DNA of 64,000 nucleotides from Parapristionchus giblindavisi (lineage: Eukaryota > Nematoda > Chromadorea > Rhabditida > Diplogasteridae), in contig CALSFV010000002.1 in NCBI GenBank assembly GCA_943737045.1, positions 1,922,001-1,986,000 on the forward strand. Direction: 5' to 3'. The position numbers and the translations under genes were made by a program. Shown piece after piece: positions 10,503 to 23,290 of this stretch. Positions within the stretch are counted from its first letter, which is position 1; each line of letters opens with the position of its first letter. The notes beneath the pieces are model-generated. The model saw only the letters and a list, made by a program, of their open reading frames with translations, searched no databases and was not told the origin of the DNA.

Positions 10503-12372
10503 TTTCAATGCGAACTCTGCCCAACTCGGATGGTGTCGGTGCACTTTCATCTATCATATAAGTATCGTCGCGTGTAAGCGACGGAAAGCAATCTCCCCTC
10601 TTCCCTCTGTTATGAATGTGCTTATGAAGATATATATTTGATGGAATAAATAAATAAATAAATAAATAAGCATCTATAATTTATGTAATTCTGACTCGTA
10701 AGATGTGACTGCGTGTGGAAGTAAATCGAATGCAACAACGAATACGAGCCTTTGTTGATTGATTATTGATTGACCAGTCGTCGGTAATTCCTACTTTTGA
10801 TTTAAATTTAAATTTTAAAATAAATCAGTGTAGAAAGAACATTTTAGTGATAGCGAGCTATCCTTTTCCATGCAACATATTGTAAATAAAAATGCATTTT
10901 TAAAAGGTAATTCAATCCCAATTTCTTTAGAAATTAGCAAAAGAAAATTAGTCAAATTTTTTTGAATTTTTTTTCACTTATTTTAGTGAATCAATAGTAG
11001 ATTAAGAACGACTGAAAGAATTCCTACGTAATGTATATTACTATATTTAAATGTGCCCTACCGTATGGGACATGACTCATTGTATATTTTTCTCTCTTCC
11101 ACTCCTCTCTTCCTGATCCTTACTCCACACCTCTCCTGCATTTATGTGTGACTTGAGAATATTCTAGAAAATTTGGTCTTGTCGAGTTATCCAACCAGGG
11201 ACCAAACACAGAATTTTAATCGCAAGTTTGAAAAAAAGGGCGAATTTGGTACGGTAGGGGTTATGTGATCTTGCATGGTATCTTAAAATCCATGCATGAA
11301 TCGAATATGTTCCATGCATGATCATGAAATTAATTGCACAAATTATAAGTGATCATACATGGATTCAAACACCTGAGCTTGTACTCATTTTTTCTAATCG
11401 TCTCTTATGTTAATCTTCCCTCTCTGCCTGTTCGTCTCTCGACGTCTCTCCCTCTCCCCCTGACCCTTACTGCTCACCTCTCCTGCCTTTATATGTGACT
11501 TGAGAGAGAGAGAGAGACCACCCTACAAGTTATGGCTAGAGACGCAGAGATAGCGAGATCCAAGAGACTGTGACTGTGAGTACGAAGAGAGAGAGAATGT
11601 CATAACAAGAGTTCGCGCGCTTGGGTTGTTGTTTCTAAATTTTCACGTTTAATCACTTTATCCAGATCAACTAAGCGATGGGTCACCGGATCTGTAGTGA
11701 CATGATATGGTTCCACTGATCCTTGTTTCTTGCAACGTTCATAAAGCCTGTTCTAGCCTTTGGGATGCTGCATCCAGCTTTAAAAGCTCATTCTTTACTC
11801 ACTTCTATTTCTTATTGGGTCGCAGAATAGCTTGGGTGCTTTCATATCCCTCCAGTCTTTATTGTATTGTCCGTATAAAATGTACTTGCATAATTGCATT
11901 GCAACTGCTGCTAAACAGAGGAAGAACTATCGATTAACTCCCCACTCTTTCCTCCTTTCCTTCCTCGCTCTCTCTGATCTACCTACTCTCTCACCGGTTT
12001 TCTCTCTCTAAACATAGAAATTCATTGTGGCAGTGATTGGCTACTCTCGTACCAAATAAACAAGTGTATTGTATACGGTCAAAAGTTTCTGGGCATACCT
12101 TTGAGTGAAGGGGTTGTGCGAACGATGCCTTTTGTGCGATCTTTTTGTTCAGTGCGGAAAGCTAGCTGTATATGATTACATTTTATCATATGTTTTTGTC
12201 CTTATCCTTCAATTCAATACATTATTCCACTTCAATAAATCCCACTTATTCCCTCTTTCATATGATTCGCTAAGATATATTGCATCTCATATGGGAATTA
12301 TGAATTATTTTATTTGAACAGATTAAATTTAACTTGTAGCAAACCTCTTTTTGCGAGAGAAACAACTTGCAG

Positions 12373-15300
12373 ATGGATGATATCTTTTCGGAGGCTACTC
12401 GAATAAGCCTATTCAACATCACCACCTCTCGTCTTGCCCATCTTCTTCGCAAGCATCAATGTCCTCGATTCAATATAAGATTACCAGCTAACATATCGAA
12501 TGCCATTGTCAAGCACATCGACGACCAAGAGCAAGTCAGTTGTAGTACCATACAACAGCTCGACTGTAGACGTTTCTGCATCACGGAGGTATCCACATAT
12601 TCTTTCTTATTCTTATTTATTATTTTTAAGTTTTATATTTAAACTTTTGGAATTCTTATTTTGTCGAACTTTTATATTCCTTTCCCTTATTTTTCTTATT
12701 CGATAACTGGAAAGACTCGATGAATGTTCCGTTCACCCACTACCTGGACTGACGGCTGATCATTACTGCCAAATTATTACTTTATTGTCCCTAAACACTT
12801 ACGTGCTTCTCGTTTTTCCCCGTTATTCCTCCCACAGCGTCTCTAGAACGGCTATGATTCTACAGAGAAGAAGGCAGAGAGAAAAGACAGAAAACTTGAA
12901 AGAGCACAGACGAGCATGGTGCACCATAGTGTAATTTTTTGATATTTTGTCAAGTTTTCAATGACCGCTTTAACTGTGTTGAAGAAACGTTGTGAATCTC
13001 CTCCAACGAGAGAGTGAAGAGTGCCTGGATTACCATAAGTGTCCATGCCCGCGCACTTACCTCAAATCAAATGATGATTGCTCCACTTTCAGGCATACAT
13101 TCGGTTATCGGATTTCAATTATGAAAAGTTCGCCAATTTTTTGCTTCATCCACTGACGAAACTGAGCCTATCTGTGTGCTTAAAAGGTTGGCATTAATGT
13201 TAATAAATAACTAATTTTGAATTCTTAATAGGAGGCATCACACAAGATATATTCGATATAATCAACGAGTCACTGAGAACGACTGTGATAACTCTACAAC
13301 TGCAAGGTGTCATGCTGGAAAATGGACTTGAAATGAAGGTAGTGAACGTACAGTACAGCAGAATCCCGCCCTTGACATGGGATCCCGGGTGTCCCCTCTG
13401 TCCCCTCGATTTTTTACGCTGTGAATAAGGAATATCAGCTCTTCAATTTCAATCTTTCCGTGATAAATTCGTTCAAACCTGGAGTAAAAGAATACAAGCA
13501 ATTTGAAGAGCTGATATTCCCTATTCACAGCGTAAAAAATCGAGGGGACAGAGGGGACACCCCGTGACACCCGGTGATCCCATGTCAAGGGCGGGATTCT
13601 GCTGTACTGTATATACATTTACTTCTACATTAGTTTCTGCTTGTTACATTGAATTTCTCTGTTATTTGTCTGAAGTAAAAAGTGTAACATATCTAAGCTA
13701 TCTTCCCTTGATCTATAGATAAATGTGTTTAAATCGTAATTCGTAAATTCCCTGATTTTGCAGCTCGAGAACTTCGCAAATTTGGATTCGCTAACTCTCA
13801 ACGATTCACCCGTAATGAACAACGATGTACTAAATTATATTGCGCAGGTTTATTTTATATTATTTATTTATTTATTTATTTATCTACGCCTGAGGCGCGA
13901 CAGCAATATGAACATCAATAATGTAGCAGTACGATATTAGGCGTGACTCGTTATGTTCATTTCCAAGGTTCACAAAAAATGTTGGTAAATGTCTCGCTTT
14001 CTGTGCTGACAGTTTCATTTTTGGAAAACGGAACACTCTCGTAAGGTCTACTTTACAATAATATTTCAGAACATACCCCGCCTTCGGCACTTGGATATTA
14101 CAGGATGCGAGAAAGTTTCCGACATATCACCGCTCAAATTATTGCCCAACCTGGAGATTCTCTCATTACGTTCATTGACGACTTCTTTAATCGACGAAAC
14201 CATGCAGACTTTCAAATCGCTCACAAAACTGAAATCGGTTGATTTGAGTGGAACCTCGAGTTTATTCGATTCAGGGTGAGCACATTTCTGTTTACTGTCT
14301 CTGCGTATTGATCGCTATGATCAAGAAAAAAATAAAATCTTGAAATCATAAGCAAATTACGCATCGTGAACCAAAAAATCCAAACAAATTCTCGAAAATT
14401 TGTAAAACACTGAATACCCGGTTCTACCCATGACAACTCGCTAATTACTCAAAAAAGGTTTGAGTGAAACTCAACAAAGGAAAGAAACAAGTAAGCCACT
14501 AGTGTTCGCAAATCGAATTTGAGATGTTTGATTCGAATGTTGTGAGTAACATCACTTTTTCGCTTAAAGTAGGCTTGCATAGTGACATCACACTTCAAGT
14601 AGACTTTAGTTTCACTTGAAGTAGTCTTAAAAGTCTACTTAAAGAGAAAGTGTATGTAGACTTTAAGTTTTGAAATCCCAGAGTAGCACCCTTTCCAAGT
14701 ATTCGGCAGTGATTCGCATAATTTTTTTTAGAAAATTCACAATGGGAATGGTATTCGTATCTCGTCTGCACGAAATCGAGCCGGATGGATCATTCTGGCC
14801 TCAACTCGAATTCATCGATCTATCGGAGTGCAAACTTCGTTGTGATATTTGGAAAGTCGCTCGATTGTTCAAAAACCTTCGAATGATCTCCCTACTTGGT
14901 GAGTTCGTCGGTACTACTTCACACAGAAAAAAATGCGTCGCGTCGCGCGGTAAAAAAGTGGACGCAGTCAGGGTATCGCGGGGCAACGGCGGCAAAGGCG
15001 CGGAATTTGTATTGTTTGGAGACTTTTAATTCGATTATACGAAATTACCCGTTTTTTCAATATTGCACCTTTATTAACCTCTAAGCGGAACGTAAAATGC
15101 GGCACGTGATATATTAACGAACAAACGGCAATTTTGTAACGTTCTCTGATTTATGCTTTTTCACATATTGATTTTATTTATATGTAGATTGATTTGTCAT
15201 TTTCAGGTGCGGTTTATGATCCGGAAGATGTGTTTTATATGAGAGCGAGTGTGAAAGTCGCCAGTTCCAAGACTTTGTCGTGCTGTTTCAATGCGGCGTC

Positions 15301-18300
15301 ACTGTACCAAACCAAATATGACTTTGGAAACCACAATAGGGTTTACGAATATTTTTGGTCGCTCCTGACGGTAACATTTTATACTTTATAATTACCTAAT
15401 TAGGTTCCACCACTTTTCAACAAATTTTGCTGAGATCTTTCATGCTGTGTTAAATTTAAAAAAATTACTTCACATAATCGTTCCTGTAGTTTGTATTTCA
15501 CATTATCATCCTGTTTGCAGCTGCATGGTCAACACTATTCTGCGGATAAACTGAATAGATGCGCCTGCATCTTCGAGTTTATGAACTTGAGAAACGCGAA
15601 AAATAAGTCTGTCCAAAGTTTGGCAACCGATTTATGGAATACTTTACTCAAGTAATTTATTAGTATTATTACTAATATCACAATAGTACTCATATTATTA
15701 TAATGTAGAAAAAAAGAAACCATTTCAGACGTGATCGAATGCAATATATCAGCAGTCGATACTTGGGGAGATGTATTGAAAGATATGTCAGGGGAGTCTT
15801 TTTACGAAATGATCATTCTTCTTTACAGAATGAGATAGAGGTTATAAATCATTATATTTATACTTAAATCAATACAGCACAATGACCTTTATCAGGCACA
15901 GAACCATTGGGGAGGCAATGGTTGCCGCTAAACGACTGAGTTTTCTGGGAATAATTGTTAAAAAGTGATGAATTGCTCGCTAATATCACTTAGCTAGTGC
16001 GCACTCATTGCTAGAGCTTCACTGTATTTGAGTTATCTTGTTATTTATTTCTTTACTTTAGCTTCTGACACTCTTCGACAATGATGTAATATTCGATAAA
16101 GCTCTTGATTTTTATCGGATATTTATTGCCGGTCATGAGCGGATAATCAAAGATGGCTTCACTCGACAAAGGTCAGAGTGGTTTTTAAGGCTCCGCATTG
16201 ACGATACTCTCTCGTAGACAAAGAAAGCGAGAGAGTGTAGCCAGTGTAGAGAAATTAGCTAGGGTGTCGCTTCAGTTGAAGAAAGATTACAACCAAATAA
16301 AGTGATTTCTCTTGAGTTAGGCGATACGATATCCAAATCTTATATATCTTATCTTATATCGTATATATCTTATAGCGATATCTTAATCTTTCAGTATGCC
16401 AATTCTCAGAATATTATCTAGATGCGCTTCTCAACTATCAATTATCGATCGGAGAAATATATTGGGAAACATGAACCTTGAAGTTTATGTGAGAATATTT
16501 GCCGAGGTTGGTTGGGAGATATTTTTTTATTCAACGACCTTTATCAAGTGCAAAACCATTGGGGAGACAATGGTTGCCGCTAAACGATTGATTAGTCTGG
16601 GCGAATAGAGGTCAGATACAAGTCGTACGTCGTAGATACAGAGTCGTAGATACAGACCTTGAATAATTCTTCGTTCATCTTCTGCTAAATATTTTATTTT
16701 TAAATATAAAATTTATTTATCGTGCACCGCAAGGGTGTTTCATGATTAGCTATTGAATACGTTCTTCAGAGTCAAAAGCCGCTACACTTGATCCTTTTTG
16801 CATCGCGAATCATGAAACAGAATTCAGGGGGGAGATATAACCCACGAAGTGCTCGCTCAATACTTCGTCAGCAATCGCTTGATGGAAGACTTATTGTCAG
16901 CTATTGCCTTCTAGGAGTTGATAGTTTTACGTTGTTTATATTTAATCGGTGAGAGCTTAAAAGACGAACGAGGGACGAACTAACAACCGAGACACACAGA
17001 GATTAAATTTTCCCGAGTTGCGTTAGTTGGCGAACGATTTGCCTGTATTCAGACAAATGATAGCATGTATATCACGCATCTCGCCTAAGAATTGACCGAT
17101 TCTACTACACACTTTTGAGTTGACCCCCACTTTTCTTCACAGTTTTCGATAGGCCTTGGGTAGGACATCAATAATCCCGAGTAGTAAGGATGGTAGATCA
17201 CGCACCTCTCCAGGAGCTCACGTCAAAGTTCGTCGTTGAGGCTCCTTCCGATGCGATTTTCTCGGTTCACAGTAGAGTTATGAAAAAGTTTCCAACAGAT
17301 GAAATGTGTATTTTCTCGAGTACTTTCAGATAAAAATGTGAAGATTCAACTTTTTAATTTTTCGCTCCCTAAGAAATTGATCGCGTTCCATAGTCCCGGG
17401 AAAGATTTTTTTAAAGGCTGAATCGATAGAGCTCGCTCACAGCTTTCATTTAAGCTCTTGGGAGACGATTTTCATGGGGATTTGACTGAACTACGACCAA
17501 AAAACTGCATTTGAATGCAGGTAGATCACTAATGAAAGCTTTGATCTACCCGAAATTGTCGGCTCCTTGACAGGGTTGTCCTGTAACATACTGGAGAATG
17601 TGCTGACGATCAATCTAACGTCGAGTAACTCGCCCAAGCTCGTTTTGTTGTCGCTGCAGCCAAACCAGCGAAATTAGTCCATTCCGATGGTTCCTGGTAC
17701 GGATTGAGGGATTAAAACTGTAGATATGAGAGAATCTCCCAGTTCGGACCAGTAAATGAGCATCCAACATGGCTACGTCGAATGGGATGGATTCAGTCCA
17801 ACGAGAACTCGCTTGGTAATTCTTCGAGGAACATCGATTACTTGACCATGGAGCCAGATAGCCATAACTTGAATATATCTTCGGTATTCATCGGATCATC
17901 CGTACCAGGAACCATCGGAAGGGACTAATTTCGCTGGTTTGGCTGCAGCGACAACAAAACGAACTTGGGTGAGCGACTCGACGTCAGATTGATCGCCAGC
18001 ACATTCTCCAGTATGTTACAGGACAACCCTGTCAAGGAGCCGACAATTTCGGGTAGATCAAAGCTTTCATTAGTGATGCATTCAAATGCAGTTTTTTGGT
18101 CGTAGTTCAGTCAAATCCCCATGAAATCGCCTCCCAACAGCTTAAATGAAAGCTGTGAGCGAGCTCTATCGATTCAGCCTTTAAAAAAATCTTTCCCGGG
18201 ACTATGGAACGCGATCAATTTCTTAGGGAGCGAAAAATTAAAAAGTTGAATCTTCACATTTTTATCTGAAAGTACTCGAGAAAATACACATTTCATCTGT

Positions 18301-21300
18301 TGGAAACTTTTTCATAGCTCTTCTGTGAACCGAGAAAATCGCATCGGAAGGAGCATCAACGACGAACTTTGACGTGAGCTCCTGGAGAGGTGCGTGATCA
18401 ACCACTACTCGGAATTATTGATGTCCTACCCAAGGCCTATCGAAAACTGTGAAGAAAAGTGGGGGTCAACTCAAAAGTGTGTATTAGAATCGGTCAATTC
18501 TTAGGCGAGATGCGTGATATGGTCAAATCACTGGTTTTTGGACTACCATTTGCCCGAATGTGGGAAAATGGTGTGCGCAAGTATGGAAAGGTGGGAAATG
18601 TATTGCCCATATTGGGCAAATTTGTGTGCAAACGGACGAAATGCGCAAAATTGATAAATGCTTAATAGGAAATATGAATATTCAATGGTAATATTAATAT
18701 AATAAATATTAAAAATGCAAAAAAGGAATAACGAATAATTTGAACAAATTATCAGAGACGACGTATACTACTCGCAAGTGGAAATAATTTAAGACGAAAA
18801 AACTTCAGCGCTGTAGCAACGCTACTTTTTCATTTCACAAGTAAGTCAAATCAATTTATCGTTATTTTTTATTTTGTTTTCTGTACATCCCAAAAAATAT
18901 CAGAACGAAGAAAATTTGTTTAAACTGATAACAATTCCCTAGTTAAGACACCCCAGGAGAATTATTCTCAGCCGACTGGGGAATTCTCCTGGGATAGGTG
19001 ATTTATTAATCATGAATTTCCCTCAGAAGACTCGGATACCGACTGCAAACAGTTCGTGGGATTTGGTGTGCTGGGAGAGGCCTGTCTAGGATTGGGAGTT
19101 GAAGATGTATCGGGGAAGCTTGACGTAAGTATTAGTGTTGCCTAACTCGGATAACCGTCTCTGGTATTTCCAAACTAGTAGTTTACTTACGTGACGTCAC
19201 GGACTAGTAGTTTACAGCTAGTTTACTACAAGTGAAAGAACATTTGACGAAATGCATTACCGTATTATACACCACTTCAAGTAAACTAACGCTGTCTTGT
19301 CTACGGCTAGTAGGAAATATAAGTAAACTACTAGTTTGAAAATACCATAGTTGTGTTGCCTAACTCGGATGTGTGCCGTGACTGTATCCGCGGAATCCTC
19401 GAATATTTTCTCACCCTTCAATCATGAAACACCAATATATTTTATTTATATTCTATCTACGCCCGAGAGCGCAACGAGAACAATTTGAATATACGAGTGA
19501 AAAATAATGATAGATGATGATAATGACTCTGATAATTTTCATTTTTTTTTCATTTCATTCTCGTATTCTGTTATTTATTCTCGGCAATGGCGAAATCGGC
19601 AATTTTATCTCGATTTTTTGGGATGGTTATTCAATTGAACTCTTTTTTCTTTTATTGACTTTTCTAGTACAGCGAGTTTACTAAGAAATTAATTTTGTTA
19701 AAACTTAAAATTTCTAAAACTGTAAAGTACAATAAGTTTCAAAATTTTCTTTATTAAAGGGAGCGTTACCTCTCTCAATGGTCTCTTCATTTCGTACACT
19801 ATTTCTCTGTTCTCTAACAACGAGAGAGCATTGCGCGTCGAAGAGACCATTGAGAGAGGTTACGCTCCCTTTAAAGGCACACCCCAAGCTAATTTGACTC
19901 TACGCATTGGCAATACTCTCTCGTAGGCAAAGAAAGCGAGAGAGTGTGGCCAGAGCGGAGAGTTTCAAATTAGCTTGGGGTATCGCTTTAAAGGTGCTTC
20001 GTTTACTCGATAACATTACCTATTATGTCCCATCAACGCATGCTCAAATTCTTCAGACTACGTGGATACAATCTTCATTGTAAGTATGCACAATTTTTAG
20101 ACTAGATGATACTACAGTAGCGCCCAAAAGTCTGAATACACTTTTTTTACGTTTTGGCCGCGCTCCCTTCTCATCTCGCGACACGTAAACATCTCTAGGC
20201 TTTCCACACTGCTCAATGACGATTTGGCCGCTTTTAGTGATTTGATTAGTCAGAATAGAGAGGCACTGTACGAATCGAGATTTTGATCTTTGATCTTTGT
20301 GTTTTCGATCTTTGATCTTTGATCTTTGCTCATTTTTCGTCAATTTTTCTCAAAATCACAATGAAAAGTTGTTTCATTCGATCATAGAAGATCAAAAATG
20401 CTTTCTTTTACAGACTATGATGTTCAGGAATAGTGACAATACGTTTTAGAGTGATTTCATCTATCAAAGCTCGTTGAGCAGTGTGGAAAGCCTAGAGATG
20501 TTTGCTTGTCGCGTGATGAGAAGGGGACGCGGCCAAGACGAGTATCCTTCAGAAAATCGGTTGCCGGAGTCGAGACAGATAGCAATCGATCTATAAAGTG
20601 GGGAATCGATTATCGTACATCGAAAAATCATTGGATCATGAATCGCCAGAAGCACTCTGAGCCACTCTGGTGATTCAACGGCGATTATGGCAGAATGAGG
20701 CATTTTGGTGCTTATTCTTTCTTTTCATTGTTTTTCTTTTCCTCTAATCTAGTTAGTCCGCGAGAATCATGCTAAAATATTGCGTTTTCATAAAATAATG
20801 CTGGTTCGTAAATGAATAAATCGTTCCGATGATCTCAAATTCCGATGTAGTGTATCGGAATATTTCCCGGTTTCGCCTTCGGTTTTGTGTTTCCCTTGAA
20901 TCATGCTTCAGCTTAAGTTTGTGAAAACGCAATATTTTAGCATGATTCTCGCGGACTAATTAGATTAGAGGAAAAGAAAAACAATGAAAAGAAAGAATAA
21001 GCACGAAATCCCTCATTCTGCCATAATCGCTGTTGAATCACCAGAGTGGCTCAGAGTGCTTCTGGCGATTCATGATCCAAGGATTTTTCGATGTACGATA
21101 ATTAATGGATTTGCAATATTCTTATCCAAAAACCAGATTATTACAAAATCCGCCTTCAGAATTGTGATTTTTCAAAGTTGGATCTTGTAAAAAAGTGACT
21201 TTTTTCGATTTATGAGGATGAATGGTGAGCTACCGCTACCAAACTTACAGGATTATCAGGAATCACCAAGAGAATCAGTTTTCTGCTTTGAACTCCTTTA

Positions 21301-23285
21301 AAGCTCTTCTATAAGCCGTGATATGATTTTGCGACCGCGATATTGCAGCAAGTCTGCAGCCAATACCCGAATTCGCAGCAACCTGAATTTTTTTTCTGGA
21401 TAGGCCTTGTAGTTCTCTCAATGCTCACGAAGCTTGATGAGTACGAAAAAATCCCGGAAAGAATAATGAATTTTCGAAAAACTATTGTTCGCTAGCGTCA
21501 TCACTATACAATAACCAGAAAGACCCGTGAGACCTTATAAGGGTATCGAATACATACATACATTGGGTACATAATGTCCACATTACAGCTTGATATCTCA
21601 ACTGACCCAAAAATTACAACAGAAATAAAAAGTGTATTCAGACTTTTGGGCGCTACTGTATATATACTTACAATTAGTAATCGACTAAACGAAGCGAGAC
21701 CGTGGTACTATATTCCTACTCGCATTGAACGAAAAACAAACAAATAAATACAAAAGAAATCACTTCAGAGACATAATAATGACGAAGTCTCCAATAGCAG
21801 ACACTGATGGAGGATATTTCCACTCTGTTCAAGATTCTCAGAAATTCGAAGCTGCCTATATGGCAGTGCGGATTATCGTCCAAATTCTCAATAGCGAATC
21901 TGACGCCGAGAAGAAAAAGCTTTACGAAACAAAAATTGTTTGTTATACATGTAGGCACACCCCGGATAATTTGAAAATCCTCGCTTTGGCAATACTCTCT
22001 CACTTTCTGGAAAACATAGCCAGAACGGAGAGTGTAAAGTGAGTTCGGGGAGTGCCTTTAATATGTTAATAAGTATTACAGAGTATTCGTATTATAATAT
22101 TTAGATGTCTGTCATCTCCTCGTGGCCCCGTCTCTCATTTCTCGTAACGAGCTATAGGTGAGTTGAAATTCGTGAAATTGAAACTACCGTAAAGATCTTA
22201 TGTTAATGGATATATTAAATCTAATGGTCGATTGGTCAATTTATAAAAAAATTTGAGTAAAACGCAGAGAATATGCGCGATTAACCTTTTCCTAATTCTG
22301 GGTTCTGAAAATTCTAAATGATTTTAAAAAATTTTTTTAAGATCGTTGCCAGAGCTGATGCTTCTGCTCCATGAAACTGATCGTGTAGGCACACAAGCAT
22401 TTGCGTTGTGGACAATCGATAATATTTGCTCGGCAAGTGAAGATCAACGGACATTATGCATAGGGTAAACGGATTTCACCAATGGCAAATCGTTACCCAC
22501 CCCCATTACCCTGGCAAACGATTACCCCATATGTTGATTGCAGCCTTAAGCGGTCTTTATGGAGGGAACGAATTGGATGAAAATACAGGGGAAAGGGTAG
22601 ATCGAATAAAGGGTAACGGGATGTATTGATATAACTAGCATTCGACTATAACGTACTTGCCAATTTAACAAAATAATTGGTAATCTTTCTCTTCAAAATG
22701 CATGGGTAATCAGAATACCCCGAATATGGGCAAACGAATACCCCGATACACGTTGTTGGGTAACGATTTGGGTAAGTTATTTGGGTAAGTTTGCTCCCAT
22801 ATTTGGGTAAGTTTGCTCTCTGTGGAGTGTTTCGGCCCTAGTCCTAGAAACATTATCGTTCTAGATTCACTCAATTCAATTGCTGAGCTTGTTGTTCACT
22901 GACAATGATAGAAATTTTTCGGTTTCTGGCAGAATTTCCCTCCCTCTTTCTTTTTTTTCTTTCCTCACTAAGAAGGAAGAATGAAAATATATAACGATCC
23001 CATTTTGAGTAAAAATCTCCAACAGTTTGGTAGATGCCCATAAGAAAAGCGCAAATGGGAGACATATTAAATTTTTTTTAAAAATATTCAAGCGATTATC
23101 AATTATATCATTTTAGGCATCTCAAGAAGTTTTGCTTCAAAATCCTTGAGAATACGGCACATTCGTCTTTACGACCAATCGTTAATCGTCTCAAGAATCT
23201 TGCAAAGAAAGAATATGTACAGAATGTGTCTAATGTTTTGGAGAGAATTGTGAATTGTGCACAAAGTGATCACATTAAATTGTAA
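12373..23285 (+). CDS. ZYG-11/ZER-1-like CUL-2 ubiquitin-ligase substrate receptor, right copy (17 exons)
   Basis: Exons: 12373-12588, 13093-13186, 13232-13338, 13764-13847, 14070-14275, 14732-14898, 15207-15370, 15521-15651, 15729-15840, 16062-16171, 16395-16600, 19027-19124, 19994-20079, 21769-21937, 22105-22157, 22342-22464, 23117-23285. All phases join, giving 764 residues, close to the family's usual 740-800. The start follows ttgcag, as at an SL trans-splice site. Residues 12-21 (SLFNITTSRL) resemble an elongin BC box with Thr in place of Cys. L37-P38-x-x-I41 fits a Cul2 box. Leucine-rich repeats follow to about residue 300, then ARM-like repeats. The best family match is SYRSLPELMLLLHETDRVGT and ALWTIDNICSASEDQR near the C-terminus. 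Two junctions are weak: exon 11 needs a GC donor (16601-16602) to avoid TAG at 16606, and exon 13 uses a transposon-derived acceptor. Confidence 0.8.
13351..13609. mobile_element. TA-flanked MITE in intron 3 of the right ZYG-11-like gene
   Basis: Inverted ends CAGTACAGCAGAATCCCGCC are flanked by TA. The arms continue through ccctcgattttttacgctgtg on both sides. The size is 259 bases. Confidence 0.8.
14530..14690. mobile_element. MITE of the AGTCTACTTAAAG family
   Basis: Multiple inverted copies of aagtctacttaaag and ctttaagtagac type motifs lie in the intron before exon 6, ending ttgaaatcccagag. Clearer relatives are at 49490-49710 and 56213-56412. Confidence 0.55.
16184..16273. mobile_element. 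Partial family 2 MITE
   Basis: Lies in the intron after exon 10 and keeps cattgacgatactctctcgt and the matching inverted half. The outer ends are degraded. Confidence 0.5.
17073..18516. repeat. 1.44 kb foldback palindrome, shared with the left copy
   Basis: Same element and same intron as 3660-5130. Ends cacgcatctcgcc / ggcgagatgcgtg, with atat on both sides. Confidence 0.85.
19155..19355. mobile_element. MITE with tggtattt ends
   Basis: Inverted arms carry tttccaaactagtagtttac and its complement. The end motif is shared with the AGTCTACTTAAAG family. It sits in intron 12 of the right gene only. Confidence 0.6.
19754..19874. mobile_element. TTAA-type MITE, family 1, inserted in exon 13 region
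   Basis: Ends ttaaagggagcg / cgctccctttaa. It splits sequence that in the left copy is continuous exon 13 (tttattgaag / gtgcttcg). Confidence 0.85.
19871..19991. mobile_element. TTAA-type MITE, family 2, back to back with family 1
   Basis: Ends ttaaaggcacacc and a diverged ggtatcgctttaa. It shares TTTAAA with the family 1 element on its left. Its right end gives ctttaaag directly before the retained part of exon 13. Confidence 0.85.
20115..21658. mobile_element. Non-autonomous Tc1/mariner-type foldback in right-copy intron 13
   Basis: Inverted ends CAGTAGCGCCCAAAAGTCTG are flanked by TA at 20113-20114 and 21659-21660. Arms of several hundred bases include a repeated gatctttgatctttgatc block. 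No transposase. It is absent from the matching left intron. Confidence 0.85.
21951..22061. mobile_element. TTAA-type MITE, family 2, shared between gene copies
   Basis: Follows exon 14 of the right gene; counterpart of 8868-8979. Confidence 0.75.
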
Positions 23286-23290
23286 ATAAA
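23285..23290 (+). terminator. Poly(A) signal AATAAA of right ZYG-11-like gene
   Basis: AATAAA overlaps the TAA stop at 23283-23285. Confidence 0.65.

Larger units (their letters stand above)
1842..11062 (+). repeat. Left unit of the tandem gene duplication
   Basis: Exons, introns and 3' flank here match 15729-24130 in the same orientation. Matching non-coding landmarks include the 1.45 kb foldback (3660-5130 and 17073-18516), the stretch with cttcagcgctgtag (near 6810 and 18810), the MITE after exon 14, and the 3' flank ending near ctacgtaat (11025 and 24080). Copies differ by many substitutions and by private insertions, so the event is not very recent. The unit length is about 9 kb and the offset about 13.9 kb at the left end. 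Confidence 0.85.
9772..12372. other. Intergenic region between the two ZYG-11-like copies
   Basis: The part up to about 11062 is duplicated 3' flank carrying private insertions (9976-10233, 10346-10502). From 11062 to 12372 I see only ct/ag-rich stretches, including a repeated block (tccactcctctcttcctgat near 11100 and a relative near 11440), and no supported gene. Confidence 0.6.
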
